64,000 bases of DNA from Streptomyces liliiviolaceus (GTDB lineage: Bacteria > Actinomycetota > Actinomycetes > Streptomycetales > Streptomycetaceae). The notes under the pieces are model-generated. The model did not search any database. It saw only the letters and a program-made list of their open reading frames with translations, and had not been told where the DNA came from. This document shows, one piece after another, positions 41,347 through 50,056 of this stretch. The position numbers and the translations under genes are program-made. The stretch is from positions 5,890,001 through 5,954,000 of the forward strand of contig NZ_JAGPYQ010000001.1 of assembly GCF_018070025.1 (NCBI RefSeq), read 5' to 3'. The first letter of the stretch is position 1, and each line of letters begins with the position of its first letter.

Positions 41347-41508
41347 CCCTGGCCGTCGACCTGCTCCACCGGTCCGGTTCGCTGATCCGGTTCGCTCCCG
41401 CACCGCGCCCCCGACCGGTCCTCGCGCCGGGGTCGCGGGGCGGAGGCGGGGGCGGAGGGGCGGGGCCGGGACCAGGGAAGTGTCGGTGGCGCGTGCCAGG
41501 ATGGGTCC

Positions 41509-44500
41509 GTGTCGACCACCGCATTCACCACGCCGCTCGACGGACCCTTCATCGGGCCGTTCATCGGGCGTGCGGACGAGCTCGCCCGGCTGACCCGGGT
41601 CCTGGACCGGGCCCGGGCCGGTGAGGCACGCGCCGTGCTGGTCGCCGGGGACGCGGGGGTCGGCAAGACCCGGGTGCTGGCGGAGGCCGCCGGGCAGGCC
41701 GCGGCGGCGGGCACGACGGTGGTCACGGGGCACTGTGTGGACCTCGGTGACGTGGGTCTGCCGTATCTGCCGTTCACCGAGATCCTCGGTGTGCTCGCCG
41801 GGGACGAGCGGTTCTCCGGCACGCTGGCCGCGCATCCCGTGGTCGACCGGCTGATCGGGCACGGCGGGGACGGGGCGCGGGACGCGGGCGGCCGGCCGCA
41901 GCTGTTCGAGGGCATGGCCGCGCTCCTGGCCGAACTGACCCGGGCCGCGCCGCTGTTGCTGGTCCTGGAGGACCTGCACTGGGCGGACCAGTCCTCCCGC
42001 GACCTGCTGCGCTTCCTGCTCAGCAGGGGCGTCCTGGGTGGCGCGGGAAGTGCGGGCGGCGCGCCCGGTCGGCGTCTCGCCGTCTTCGCCTCGTACCGCG
42101 CGGACGATCTGCACCGCAGACATCCCCTGCGGCCCCTGCTCGCGGAGTTGGTGCGGCTGCCCGCCGTCGAGCGGCTGGAGCTGCGGCCGATGCCCGACGG
42201 CGAGGTGGCCCGGCTCGTCCGGTCCCAGCGGACCGCCCCGGTGCCCGATGCCATGATCCGCCGCATCGTCGAGCGCGCCGAGGGAAACGCCTTCTACGCC
42301 GAGGAGTTGCTGGCCGCCACCTCGGAGACCGCGCCCGGGGGCGTCTCCGCCGTGCCCAGCGGTCTGGCGGACGTGCTGCTCAGCCGCTTCGAGCAACTGT
42401 CCCCGACCGCACAGCAGGTGCTGCGCACGGCGGCGGTCGCCGGGCGCCGCGTCGAGCACGAGCTGCTGCGCGACGCCGTGCAACTGCCGGAGGAGGAGCT
42501 GGAGTCGGCGCTGCGCGAGGCCGTGGGACGACAGCTCCTCGTCGCGGGCGGGGCGACCGGCCGGGACTCCGGCTCCGGCTCCGGCTCCGATGGGAGTTCC
42601 GGTGCCGGCTCCGGCGGAGGCTCCGGCGGGGACAGTGCCTACTCCTTCCGGCACGCCCTGATCCGTGAGGCGGTGTACGCCGATCTGCTGCCGGGTGAAC
42701 GGGTGCGGCTGCACCGGGCGTTCGCCCACGTACTGGCCGGGCGGGGCCTGCCCGCCGAGTACGCCGCCGAGCGCGCCCATCACTCGCGGGAGAGCCATGA
42801 CCTGCCCGACGCGCTGGCGGCCTCGCTGGAGGCCGCCGACCACGCGGCGCGGGTCCGCGCTCCCGCCGAGGAACTACGTCATCTAGAGGCCGCCCTCGAC
42901 CTGTGGTCGGCGGTGCCCTCCGACGCACGGCCCGACGGCTTCGACACGGTCACACTGACACTGCGCGCCTCGGCGGCGGCGGCCCACGCGGGCGAGACCC
43001 ACCGGGCGGTCTCCCTCACCCGGGCCGCGCTCGCGCGCGTGGGCTCCGACGAGGACTCCGAACTGGCCGCCCGGGTCCGCTACACGCTCGCGGGCAACCT
43101 CATGCGGATCGACAGCCTGACCGCCGCGTTCACGTACAGCAGCGAGGCCCTCGCGATGATCCCCGCGGATCCTCCCTCGCGTACGTGGGTGTGGGCCGCG
43201 TCCACCCACGTCATGGCGGCGCGGTACGTGGGCGACGACGCGACCGCCCGCGACGTGGCCCGCCGGGCCCTGGGCATCGCGGAGGAACTGGGCGTACCCG
43301 ACGCCCGGGCCGACCTGATGATCTCCCTCGTCGGCCTGGAGGGAGCGGGCCGGACCACCTCCGAAGGACGGGCCCGGCTGCGGGAGGCACGGGAGCTGGC
43401 CCGGCGCGCGGGGAACACCTCGATCGAGATGCGCGCGCTGTTCAACCTCTCCATCGGCGCGTACGAGTCCGGTGACCTGGACGAATGCCTGACCTGGCTC
43501 TCCGACGGGCTGGAGCGCGCGGGCCGTGCGGGACTGCTCGCCTCGCCCTATCCGCTGGAGATGCGCTATCTGCGGTCCCTGGTGCTCTACTCCCTGGGCC
43601 AGTGGGACGCGTGTGTCCAGGCCGCGGTGAGCGACGCCGAGCGGCTGCCCGCGGCGGGCGGCTACGCGATCGGCCCGGCGCTGTCGGTGGCGCTGGCGCG
43701 CGGTGAGCAGGGGGCGGCCGAGCGGGCCCGGGCGCTCCTCGACGGACCGTTCGACTGGATGGCCACCCTGGTGGCGGCCATCCTGCTGACCGACGCGGCG
43801 GTCCTGCGCCACGACCCGGAGGCGGCCGTCGACCAGGTCCGTACGAGCGTGGCGGCCCTGGTGGACGACGCCGGTACGACGCCCGATGTGGTGGTGCGGC
43901 TGTCGGCGCTCGCCCTGGCCCCGGTGGCGGACGCGGCCGTGGCCGCCCGTCTGGCCGACGACGAGGAGGGCGTGCGGCGCTGGTCGGAGACCGGGGCGGA
44001 GCTGGTGGGGATGGCCCGGGTCACGGCCGCCGAGGGCGAGGACGGATCGCCGCAGGGACCCGAGGGGCGGGCGTGGCTGGCGCGCGCGGAGGCCGAGTGG
44101 GCGCGGGCCCGCGCCGAGCCGGACCCGCGGGCCGGGGAGGAGACCGGGGCCGCCCGGGAGAGGGCGGAAGCCTGGGAGAGGGCGGTCGAGGCGTTCGGTT
44201 ACGGGGACGTCTACGAGCAGGCCCGCTGCCGGGTCCGGCTCGCGGAGGCCCTGGTGGCGGCGGGGCGGCGCGAGGAGGCCGCCGGGCAGGCGCGGGCTGC
44301 CCGGGACACGGCCGTCCGGCTGGGCGCCGTGCCGTTGCGTGAGGACGTGGAGCGGCTGATCCGCCGGGCCCGTCTGGCGGAGACCTCCCCGGCGGAGGGC
44401 GTTCCCGCGCTGACGGCCAGGGAGAACGACGTCCTGCTGCTCCTCGCGCGGGGCCGCACCAACCGGCAGATAGGCGAGGAGTTGTTCATCAGCGGCAAGA

Positions 44501-44619
44501 CGGCGAGCGTGCACGTCTCCAACATCCTCGCGAAGCTGGGCGCCGCGAGCCGAACGGAGGCGGTGGCGATCGCGTACCGCGAGGGGCTGGTCCGGGCGGA
44601 ACCGACCGCCTCGGGCTGA
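41509..44619 (+). CDS. LAL-type LuxR family ATPase transcriptional regulator
   Basis: This 1036-residue protein starts at GTG 41509 with AGGATGGG upstream. It has an N-terminal AAA/STAND ATPase (Walker A 'GDAGVGKT', residues 47-54; Walker B 'LLLVLEDLHWAD'), helical repeats of the MalT kind in the middle, and a C-terminal LuxR helix-turn-helix (about 965-1025, 'LTARENDVLLLLARGRTNRQIGEELFISGKTASVHVSNILAKLG'). A Ser/Gly-rich insert ('SGSGSGSDGSSGAGSGGGSGG') interrupts the domain around residues 355-380 and may be a slippage-prone linker. LAL proteins activate catabolic or secondary-metabolite genes. The target is unknown. Confidence 0.92.
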   Translation: MSTTAFTTPLDGPFIGPFIGRADELARLTRVLDRARAGEARAVLVAGDAGVGKTRVLAEAAGQAAAAGTTVVTGHCVDLGDVGLPYLPFTEILGVLAGDERFSGTLAAHPVVDRLIGHGGDGARDAGGRPQLFEGMAALLAELTRAAPLLLVLEDLHWADQSSRDLLRFLLSRGVLGGAGSAGGAPGRRLAVFASYRADDLHRRHPLRPLLAELVRLPAVERLELRPMPDGEVARLVRSQRTAPVPDAMIRRIVERAEGNAFYAEELLAATSETAPGGVSAVPSGLADVLLSRFEQLSPTAQQVLRTAAVAGRRVEHELLRDAVQLPEEELESALREAVGRQLLVAGGATGRDSGSGSGSDGSSGAGSGGGSGGDSAYSFRHALIREAVYADLLPGERVRLHRAFAHVLAGRGLPAEYAAERAHHSRESHDLPDALAASLEAADHAARVRAPAEELRHLEAALDLWSAVPSDARPDGFDTVTLTLRASAAAAHAGETHRAVSLTRAALARVGSDEDSELAARVRYTLAGNLMRIDSLTAAFTYSSEALAMIPADPPSRTWVWAASTHVMAARYVGDDATARDVARRALGIAEELGVPDARADLMISLVGLEGAGRTTSEGRARLREARELARRAGNTSIEMRALFNLSIGAYESGDLDECLTWLSDGLERAGRAGLLASPYPLEMRYLRSLVLYSLGQWDACVQAAVSDAERLPAAGGYAIGPALSVALARGEQGAAERARALLDGPFDWMATLVAAILLTDAAVLRHDPEAAVDQVRTSVAALVDDAGTTPDVVVRLSALALAPVADAAVAARLADDEEGVRRWSETGAELVGMARVTAAEGEDGSPQGPEGRAWLARAEAEWARARAEPDPRAGEETGAARERAEAWERAVEAFGYGDVYEQARCRVRLAEALVAAGRREEAAGQARAARDTAVRLGAVPLREDVERLIRRARLAETSPAEGVPALTARENDVLLLLARGRTNRQIGEELFISGKTASVHVSNILAKLGAASRTEAVAIAYREGLVRAEPTASG

Positions 44620-44862
44620 CCGGCGGGCCGGCCCTCGAAGGGCTGGGCGGGCCGACCGGCGGGTGAACGTGCGGGCCGACCCGCGAGCGGATCGGCGCGT
44701 CGTCGCGTGGCGGGCGTGTGCCGCAGCGGCTGCGGGGTCCGGCCGATGGCTGTGTCATGGAGACAGGCGCACGCGGGGCCGAGCCGTCGTTTGTGTCCAG
44801 GGCAACCGGTTACCCGAGCGGACGGCCCGCATCCGTACCCGTACAAGCAAAGGTGGCTGTTC

Positions 44863-45219
44863 ATGACGTCCGGCACGCATCTCGCTCTGACGCTCACTCT
44901 CACCGGTGGTTCGGCCGCCGACGCGCGGGCTGTCGTCCACACGCTCGAACCCGTCTTCGGACCGCCGGACGTCCTGCCCGGCGACAGCGCCGCCACGGTC
45001 CACACGGCGACCTTCGGCAGCGGCGACGCGCCGGACGGCGGGGGCGAGCGGTCGTCCGGCGCGGACAAGCTCTCGACATCCGTCACGGTCACCGTGCAGG
45101 GCAGCCCGGAAGCGGTGCGCCGGGCCGACGAGACACTGTCGGCGGCCTTCACCGTCCACGAGGAGGGTGCGGTCTCCGGCGACCAGGAGCAGGAACGGGA
45201 ACTGCGTATCGAACCGTAA
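44863..45219 (+). CDS. Hypothetical protein, 118 residues
   Basis: It starts at ATG 44863 after AAAGGTGG. The sequence 'HLALTLTLTGGSAADARAVVHTLEPVFGPPDVLPGD' and 'LSTSVTVTVQGSPEAVRRADETLSAAFTVHEEGAVSGDQEQERELRIEP' alternates strands and helices like a small ferredoxin-like or ACT-type fold, with a disordered Gly-rich loop between. No family is recognised and it has no obvious operon partner. Codon usage is typical of the region, so I believe it is real. The 240 bases before it show only weak inverted repeats. Confidence 0.65.
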   Translation: MTSGTHLALTLTLTGGSAADARAVVHTLEPVFGPPDVLPGDSAATVHTATFGSGDAPDGGGERSSGADKLSTSVTVTVQGSPEAVRRADETLSAAFTVHEEGAVSGDQEQERELRIEP

Positions 45220-45293
45220 GCCGTCGCCGTCGCCGGGAAGCCCTTCCGCCCCGGTCACCGCGGGCGCCGGCTCACCCGTCGGGCCCAACGGCA

Positions 45294-46103
45294 TCACCCG
45301 CTGAGTCGTAGGCTCCGCATCTGTTCGGCCAGGGGAGCGAGACCGACGTCGCGGCGCCGCTCGTCGAGCGTCTCGGGCCGGCGGACCGGATACGGACAGC
45401 AGGTCACGGGGTCGATACGGGTGCCGTAGAACTGCGGCTGCCCCAGTTCCACGGCGCAGTGGTCGGCGATGTACGCGTGATGCGGCGCCGGGCAGCGTCC
45501 GTCCGCGACGGCCTGGGCGATCAGGTCGCGGCACACGACCTGGAAGGCGAGATCCGGGGCGTGCAGCAGGATCATCAGGGCCGCGGTCGAGGCGGGCGCG
45601 CCGACCTGGTCCGCGGTCGGCCAGGCATGGCGCCGGACGATGGCCCTGAGCGCGTCGGCGTTGCCCGCACGGCACTTCGCCAAGCGGTGCCGCGCGGCCG
45701 GTGTGGGACTGCGGTGCGCCTCCCCCGTCGCCCGGTGGTCCTCGTCCACCCGGCGGACCAGTTCACGGGCGAGGGCGGTCGCGAGCGCGGGGAGCACGGT
45801 CGGGTGGCCCTCCCGCACCTCGTCGTGGGCGAGCCCCGTGCGGTCCTTGTCGGTCGTGTCGGACGCGTGTCCCCTGCGCGTCTCCCCCACTCCGTCGTGG
45901 GTCTCTGCCGTCCCGTGGGGCAGGCGGTCCGCCCGTTCGTCGTGAGGTGGACGGCTCGCGGGGACCGTGGCCGCGGTCCTTCCCTGTCCGCCGGGGGCGG
46001 GGCCGGTCGGGTCTAAGCCGGACACGTCCGCGCCGGGCGTCATGCCGCCGCCTCCGGCACCGAACGGGGCCGGTACCCGAACTCCCGCGCCCGGAGGGCG
46101 CAC
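45294..46103 (-). CDS. DUF6624 domain protein with long disordered N-terminus
   Basis: This is a 269-residue frame. The C-terminal 150 residues match the DUF6624 pattern: 'VDEDHRATGE', 'HAWPTADQVGAPASTAALMILLHAPDLAFQVVCRDLI', 'PHHAYIADHCAVELGQPQFYGTRID' and 'RRPETLDERRRDVGLAPLAEQM'. The N-terminal 105 residues are low-complexity (Pro, Gly, Arg, Asp), and the true start may be M21 at 46043 or further in. Function is unknown. A 315-base gap to the next gene holds a strong palindrome and otherwise nothing recognisable. Confidence 0.75.
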   Translation of the reverse strand: MRPPGAGVRVPAPFGAGGGGMTPGADVSGLDPTGPAPGGQGRTAATVPASRPPHDERADRLPHGTAETHDGVGETRRGHASDTTDKDRTGLAHDEVREGHPTVLPALATALARELVRRVDEDHRATGEAHRSPTPAARHRLAKCRAGNADALRAIVRRHAWPTADQVGAPASTAALMILLHAPDLAFQVVCRDLIAQAVADGRCPAPHHAYIADHCAVELGQPQFYGTRIDPVTCCPYPVRRPETLDERRRDVGLAPLAEQMRSLRLSG

Positions 46104-46321
46104 GGCGCCTTGTCGGCCGCGGCGGGAACTCTGCCCGGGGTCCTCGGTTGTCCGTCACTCACGGTGGCCATCCAGGTCTCGCGTCATGCTGCTGCGGGCT
46201 CGACCGGCCCGCCGGGGCGCCAAGTGCGCTACGACCTAGCGCCGTTGTGCGCCGTGGCCGCCGGACTGTGCGGCACGTCACTCGCGCCCTATGATTGCGT
46301 ACGCGCTCAACTCGTAACAAG

Positions 46322-46342
46322 CGTTCTGATAATTTCAGAACG
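46322..46342. promoter_or_regulatory. 21-bp inverted repeat upstream of the XRE regulator
   Basis: CGTTCTGA (46322-46329) and TCAGAACG (46335-46342) are exact inverses separated by TAATT. It lies 77 bases before the GTG of the XRE gene in the only AT-rich patch of the intergenic region, so it is a strong operator candidate, possibly for autoregulation. Confidence 0.65.
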
Positions 46343-46418
46343 ATCCGCACGGCCCTGTCTGTGTCAGCCACCGCGTGGCACACTGCTTGGCTGTGACGGG
46401 CGTTCCGGGAGGTAGGAC

Positions 46419-47285
46419 GTGAGCGACAACCGCTCCGGCGGCAGCGCGCCGACCGTCCTGCGGATGGTCCTCGGAAGGCGCCTGCGGCACCTGCGGGAAC
46501 AGGCGGGGATCTCCTTCGAGGACGCCGCCCGGGCCATCGAGGTCACCCCTTTGACGGTCCGTCGGATGGAGAAGGCCGAGGTCGGCCTCCGTATCCCCTA
46601 CGTCAGGGAGTTGCTGCGCACCTACGGAGTCCCCTCCTCGGAGGTGGACGACTTCCTCACGATGGCCCGGGAGGCCAACCGGCCCGGCTGGTGGTACTCC
46701 TACCGTGACGTGCTGCCGGACTGGTTCAGCGCGTACGTGAGCCTGGAGAGCGAAGCCAGCGTCATCCGTCTCTACGAACCGCACTACGTCCCGGGCCTGT
46801 TGCAGACGCACGACTACGCGGCCGCGCTGATGCACGTCGGCTTTCCCAACGCCACCAAGGAGGATGTCTCCCGCCGCGTCGATCTGCGTATGCGGCGCCA
46901 GGACCTGCTCGCCAAGTCCGACGCCCCGGCGGTCTGGGCCGTCCTGGACGAGACCGTGCTGCGCCGGCCGGTGGGCGGCGCCGAGGTGATGCGGGCCCAG
47001 ATCGACCGGCTGAGCGAGGCCCTGGACATGCCGAAGGTCCGGATCCAGATACTGCGCTTCTCGGTGGGCGCGCACCCCGGCGCGTTCGGCCCGTTCCACT
47101 ACTTCCGTTTCGGTTTCTCCGAACTTCCCGATGTCGTCTACACCGAGAGCCTCGTCGGCTCGGTCTACGTGGACCAGCCCGCCGACGTCGTGACGTATCT
47201 CGAAGTGCTGGACCGGATGTCCGTGCAGGCGGAGCCGGTCTCCCGGACCAGGACCATCCTGGGTGAACTGCGTGAGGAGTTGTGA
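46419..47285 (+). CDS. Helix-turn-helix XRE regulator with DUF5753 domain
   Basis: This 288-residue protein starts at GTG 46419 behind GGAGGTAGGAC. Residues 15-65 are an XRE helix-turn-helix ('VLGRRLRHLREQAGISFEDAARAIEVTPLTVRRMEKAEVGLRI'). Residues 100-280 are the DUF5753 effector domain ('LESEASVIRLYEPHYVPGLLQTHDYAAALM', 'AVLDETVLRRPVGGAEVMRAQIDRL', 'QILRFSVGAHPGAFGPFHYFRF', 'YVDQPADVVTYLEVLDRM'). It is the regulator half of a WhiJ-like pair. The DUF397 partner begins three bases after its stop. Confidence 0.93.
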   Translation: MSDNRSGGSAPTVLRMVLGRRLRHLREQAGISFEDAARAIEVTPLTVRRMEKAEVGLRIPYVRELLRTYGVPSSEVDDFLTMAREANRPGWWYSYRDVLPDWFSAYVSLESEASVIRLYEPHYVPGLLQTHDYAAALMHVGFPNATKEDVSRRVDLRMRRQDLLAKSDAPAVWAVLDETVLRRPVGGAEVMRAQIDRLSEALDMPKVRIQILRFSVGAHPGAFGPFHYFRFGFSELPDVVYTESLVGSVYVDQPADVVTYLEVLDRMSVQAEPVSRTRTILGELREEL

Positions 47286-47288
47286 GCC

Positions 47289-47534
47289 ATGACGTCCATG
47301 AACCCCGTCCAGAGTGGTACGTCCGCCGTCGAACTGGGCACCGAGGGCTGGGAGAAGCCCTGGAGCGGTACCAACGGCGGCAGTTGCGTCGAGGCCAAGC
47401 GGCTCCCCGACGGGAGTGTCGCCCTCCGCCAGTCCAAGGACCCGGAGGGGCCCGCGCTGGTCTACACCCGGGACGAGATGATCGCCTTCCTCGAAGGCGC
47501 GAAGTCCGGCCGGGCCGACTTCCTCGTCGCCTGA
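47289..47534 (+). CDS. DUF397 domain protein
   Basis: These 81 residues include 'GWEKPWSGTNGGSCVEAKRLPDGSVALRQSKDPEGPALVYTRDEMIAFLEGAKSGRADFLV', the DUF397 signature. Such small proteins are the cognate partners of XRE-DUF5753 regulators in Streptomyces, where several pairs influence development and antibiotic production. It shares a transcript with the preceding gene. Confidence 0.93.
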   Translation: MTSMNPVQSGTSAVELGTEGWEKPWSGTNGGSCVEAKRLPDGSVALRQSKDPEGPALVYTRDEMIAFLEGAKSGRADFLVA

Positions 47535-47638
47535 CCCGCGCTAAGCCGTACGCTCGGCCGTACGCGACAACAGGGCTCTCCTGAGCCGGAGTTGACGCTA
47601 CGTTGGGAGGTCCGGCGACGCACGGCAGGAGATCTCCC

Positions 47639-48448
47639 ATGGCAGACGGCCAGCGCATCCCCGACCCGGACGCCCTGTCGAAGATCGACACCTCGGTGCC
47701 GCACTCGGCACGCATCTGGAACTACTGGATGGGCGGGAAGGACAACTACGAGGTCGACCGGGTGGCGGGGGACGCCTACCGCCGGATCGCGCCGAACATC
47801 GAGACGATGGCCCGCGCCTCCCGCGGCTATCTGATCCGCACGGTCACGTTCGTCGCCGGTGAGCTGGGCATCCGCCAGTTCCTGGACATCGGCACCGGTC
47901 TTCCGACGTACGACAACACCCACCAGGTCGCCCAGCGTGTGGCGCCCCGGGCGCGGATCGTCTACGTGGACAACGACCCCCTCGTGCTGCGGCACGCACA
48001 GGCGCTGCTCACCAGCACGCCCGAGGGTGTCACCGACTACATCGACTCGGATCTGCGCGAGCCCGAGAGGATCATCGAGGCGGCGGGCAAGATCCTCGAC
48101 TTCGAGCAGCCCGTCGCGCTGATGCTCATGGGCATCCTGGGGCACGTCCAGGACTACGAGGAGGCCAGGTCGATCGTGCGCCGCCTCCAGGCCGCCCTGC
48201 CGTCGGGCAGCTACTTCGTGCACTACGACAGCACCGACACCGACGCCGAGCTGAAGCGGGCCCAGGAGGGCTACGACGACACCGGCGCCGTACCGTACGT
48301 GCTGCGCAGTCCCCGGCAGGTCGCCGCGTTCTACGAGGGCCTGGAGCTGCTGGAGCCCGGGATCGTCTCCTGCCCGCTGTGGCGTCCCGAGCCGGGCACC
48401 GACCCGCAGCCGACGGACGTGTACGGAGGCGTGGCCCGCAAGCCCTGA
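47639..48448 (+). CDS. DUF574-type S-adenosylmethionine-dependent methyltransferase
   Basis: This 269-residue protein starts at ATG 47639 with AGGAGA upstream. It follows the DUF574 family pattern 'IDTSVPHSARIWNYWMGGKDNYEVDRVAGDAYRRIAPNIETMARASRGYLIRTVTFVAGELGIRQFLDIGTGLPTYDNTHQVAQ' with the SAM-binding loop 'LDIGTGLPT' and 'IVYVDNDPLVLRHAQALL'. The substrates of this very abundant actinobacterial family are unknown. It is located next to an XRE/DUF397 pair, as is often the case, and ends at a strong terminator. Confidence 0.92.
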   Translation: MADGQRIPDPDALSKIDTSVPHSARIWNYWMGGKDNYEVDRVAGDAYRRIAPNIETMARASRGYLIRTVTFVAGELGIRQFLDIGTGLPTYDNTHQVAQRVAPRARIVYVDNDPLVLRHAQALLTSTPEGVTDYIDSDLREPERIIEAAGKILDFEQPVALMLMGILGHVQDYEEARSIVRRLQAALPSGSYFVHYDSTDTDAELKRAQEGYDDTGAVPYVLRSPRQVAAFYEGLELLEPGIVSCPLWRPEPGTDPQPTDVYGGVARKP

Positions 48449-48482
48449 CCCGGACCTGGCGGTCCCGTACGGGCCGTGCCGC

Positions 48483-48519
48483 ACGGGCCCTGGCGCCCCC
48501 CGTCGGCGCCAGGGCCCGT
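48483..48519. terminator. Perfect 15-bp hairpin terminator
   Basis: ACGGGCCCTGGCGCC (48483-48497) pairs with GGCGCCAGGGCCCGT (48505-48519) around a 7-base loop. It separates the convergent methyltransferase and oxidase genes and probably serves both. Confidence 0.88.
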
Positions 48520-48545
48520 CTGCGGACGGTCGGTGGGGTCGGCCG

Positions 48546-49943
48546 TCAGGACCGTGCGGCCGGCTGGATGTTCTGGTTCAGCCGGAACAGGTTGCCGGGA
48601 TCGTGGTCGGCCTTGATCCGGGCCAGGCGCGCGTAGTTGTCGCGGTAGCTGGCGCGGACCCGCTCCTGTCCCTCGTCCATCATCATGTTCACGTAGGCGC
48701 CGCCCGCCGAGTACGGGTGCAGGGCCTCGAAGTAGTCGACGGTCCACCGCCTGATGAGGTCGGCGTTGGCCGGGTCGGGGTCCACCCCCGCGTACACCGA
48801 GGCCCAGCGTGCGTCCCGGTAGCTCCAAGCGGTGTCCGTCGGGGCGTGGTCGTGGACGGCGCCGTCGATCGGGTACAGGTGGAACGTGGACTTGAGCGTG
48901 GGCAGTTCGGCCCCGAACTTGGCGTGCCGATCGATCGCGTCACCCGGGATCTCGTTGACGAAGTCGGCGCGCCAGTACCACTGGTCGCCGGGCGGGTAGA
49001 GCCCGTCGAAGGCCGACTGGATCGCGGGGTGCGGCATCGGCGTGGGTCCGTGCAGCATCGGTTCGGGAAGCGCGTCGAGCAGGGGCGCCATCAGACGGGC
49101 CGCCGCGTCCGCGTCGTCCCCGGCGTAGCACCACACGACACCGCAGGCCTTGCGTCCCTGGATCTCCTCGGGGAACGGCGGGGCCGGCGGGACGGCGCCG
49201 AACAGGAAGAAGCCGCCCAGCTCGCGGGGCGCGTGCGGGATGAAGTCCCGGTAGGCGGTGAGGACTTCGGCGGCCGACTCGACGGGCCAGAAGGTGGGTC
49301 CAGCGACGACCGTGCTCACCTCGTGCAGCCGGAACCGGAACGAGGTGACGACGCCGAAGTTGCCTCCTCCGCCACGGATCGCCCAGAACAGGTCGGCGTT
49401 GTCGTCGGCGTTCGCGCGCACCTGTGTGCCGTCGGCCAGGACGAGGTCGGCCTCCAGGAGGTTGTCGATGGTCAGCCCGCACCTGCGGCTGAGGTGGCCG
49501 AGGCCGCCGCCCAGGGTGAGGCCGCCGACTCCGGTCGTGGAGATGATGCCGCTCGGGGTGGCCAGCCTGTGGGCGTGGGTGGCGCGGTCCACCTCGCCCC
49601 AGACGCAGCCCGCGCCGACGCGTGCCGTCCTGGCGCCCGGGTCGATCTCGATGTCCTTGAGCGGCGACAGGTCGACGACCACTCCGTCGTCGCAGGTCCC
49701 GAGGCCCGCTCCGTGGTGGCCGCCGCCGCGGACCGCGAGCGGCAGGTCGTGGTCGCGGGCGAAGCCGACGGCCCGGGCCACGTCCCCTGCGCCGGCGCAG
49801 TGGGCCACCAGGGCCGGCCGCCGGTCGATCATCGCGTTGTAGACGGCGCGCGCCTCCTGGTAACCGGAGTCGTCCGGACTGGTCAACCGGCCCTCGAACG
49901 CGCCGAGTTCCTGGCGGGCCGCCTGCGCGGGCGTGACGGTCAT
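48546..49943 (-). CDS. FAD-binding oxidoreductase of the berberine-bridge-enzyme type
   Basis: These 465 residues form a PCMH FAD-binding domain ('PLAVRGGGHHGAGLGTCDDGVVVDLSPLKDIEIDPGARTARVGAGCVWGEVD', 'TGVGGLTLGGGLGHLSRRCGLTIDNLLEADLVLADG') plus a C-terminal BBE domain ('YSAGGAYVNMMMDEGQERVRASYRDNYARLARIKADHDPGNLFRLNQNI'). The His in 'GGGHHGAG' is the usual 8-alpha covalent FAD attachment, and the Cys in 'SRRCGL' is near the position used for a second bond. It has no signal peptide. It may oxidise a sugar or a secondary metabolite. No biosynthetic partner is next to it. Confidence 0.9.
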   Translation of the reverse strand: MTVTPAQAARQELGAFEGRLTSPDDSGYQEARAVYNAMIDRRPALVAHCAGAGDVARAVGFARDHDLPLAVRGGGHHGAGLGTCDDGVVVDLSPLKDIEIDPGARTARVGAGCVWGEVDRATHAHRLATPSGIISTTGVGGLTLGGGLGHLSRRCGLTIDNLLEADLVLADGTQVRANADDNADLFWAIRGGGGNFGVVTSFRFRLHEVSTVVAGPTFWPVESAAEVLTAYRDFIPHAPRELGGFFLFGAVPPAPPFPEEIQGRKACGVVWCYAGDDADAAARLMAPLLDALPEPMLHGPTPMPHPAIQSAFDGLYPPGDQWYWRADFVNEIPGDAIDRHAKFGAELPTLKSTFHLYPIDGAVHDHAPTDTAWSYRDARWASVYAGVDPDPANADLIRRWTVDYFEALHPYSAGGAYVNMMMDEGQERVRASYRDNYARLARIKADHDPGNLFRLNQNIQPAARS

Positions 49944-50056
49944 GGCATCCCCCGATCCGGGCCCCGTCGTCCGGGCCTCTCCGATGGGCCTGTTCTAGTC
50001 CGGTGTCCCGCGCCCGGACATCCGTGCCCGTCACTCAGCTCGGCCGCGTCGCCTAC

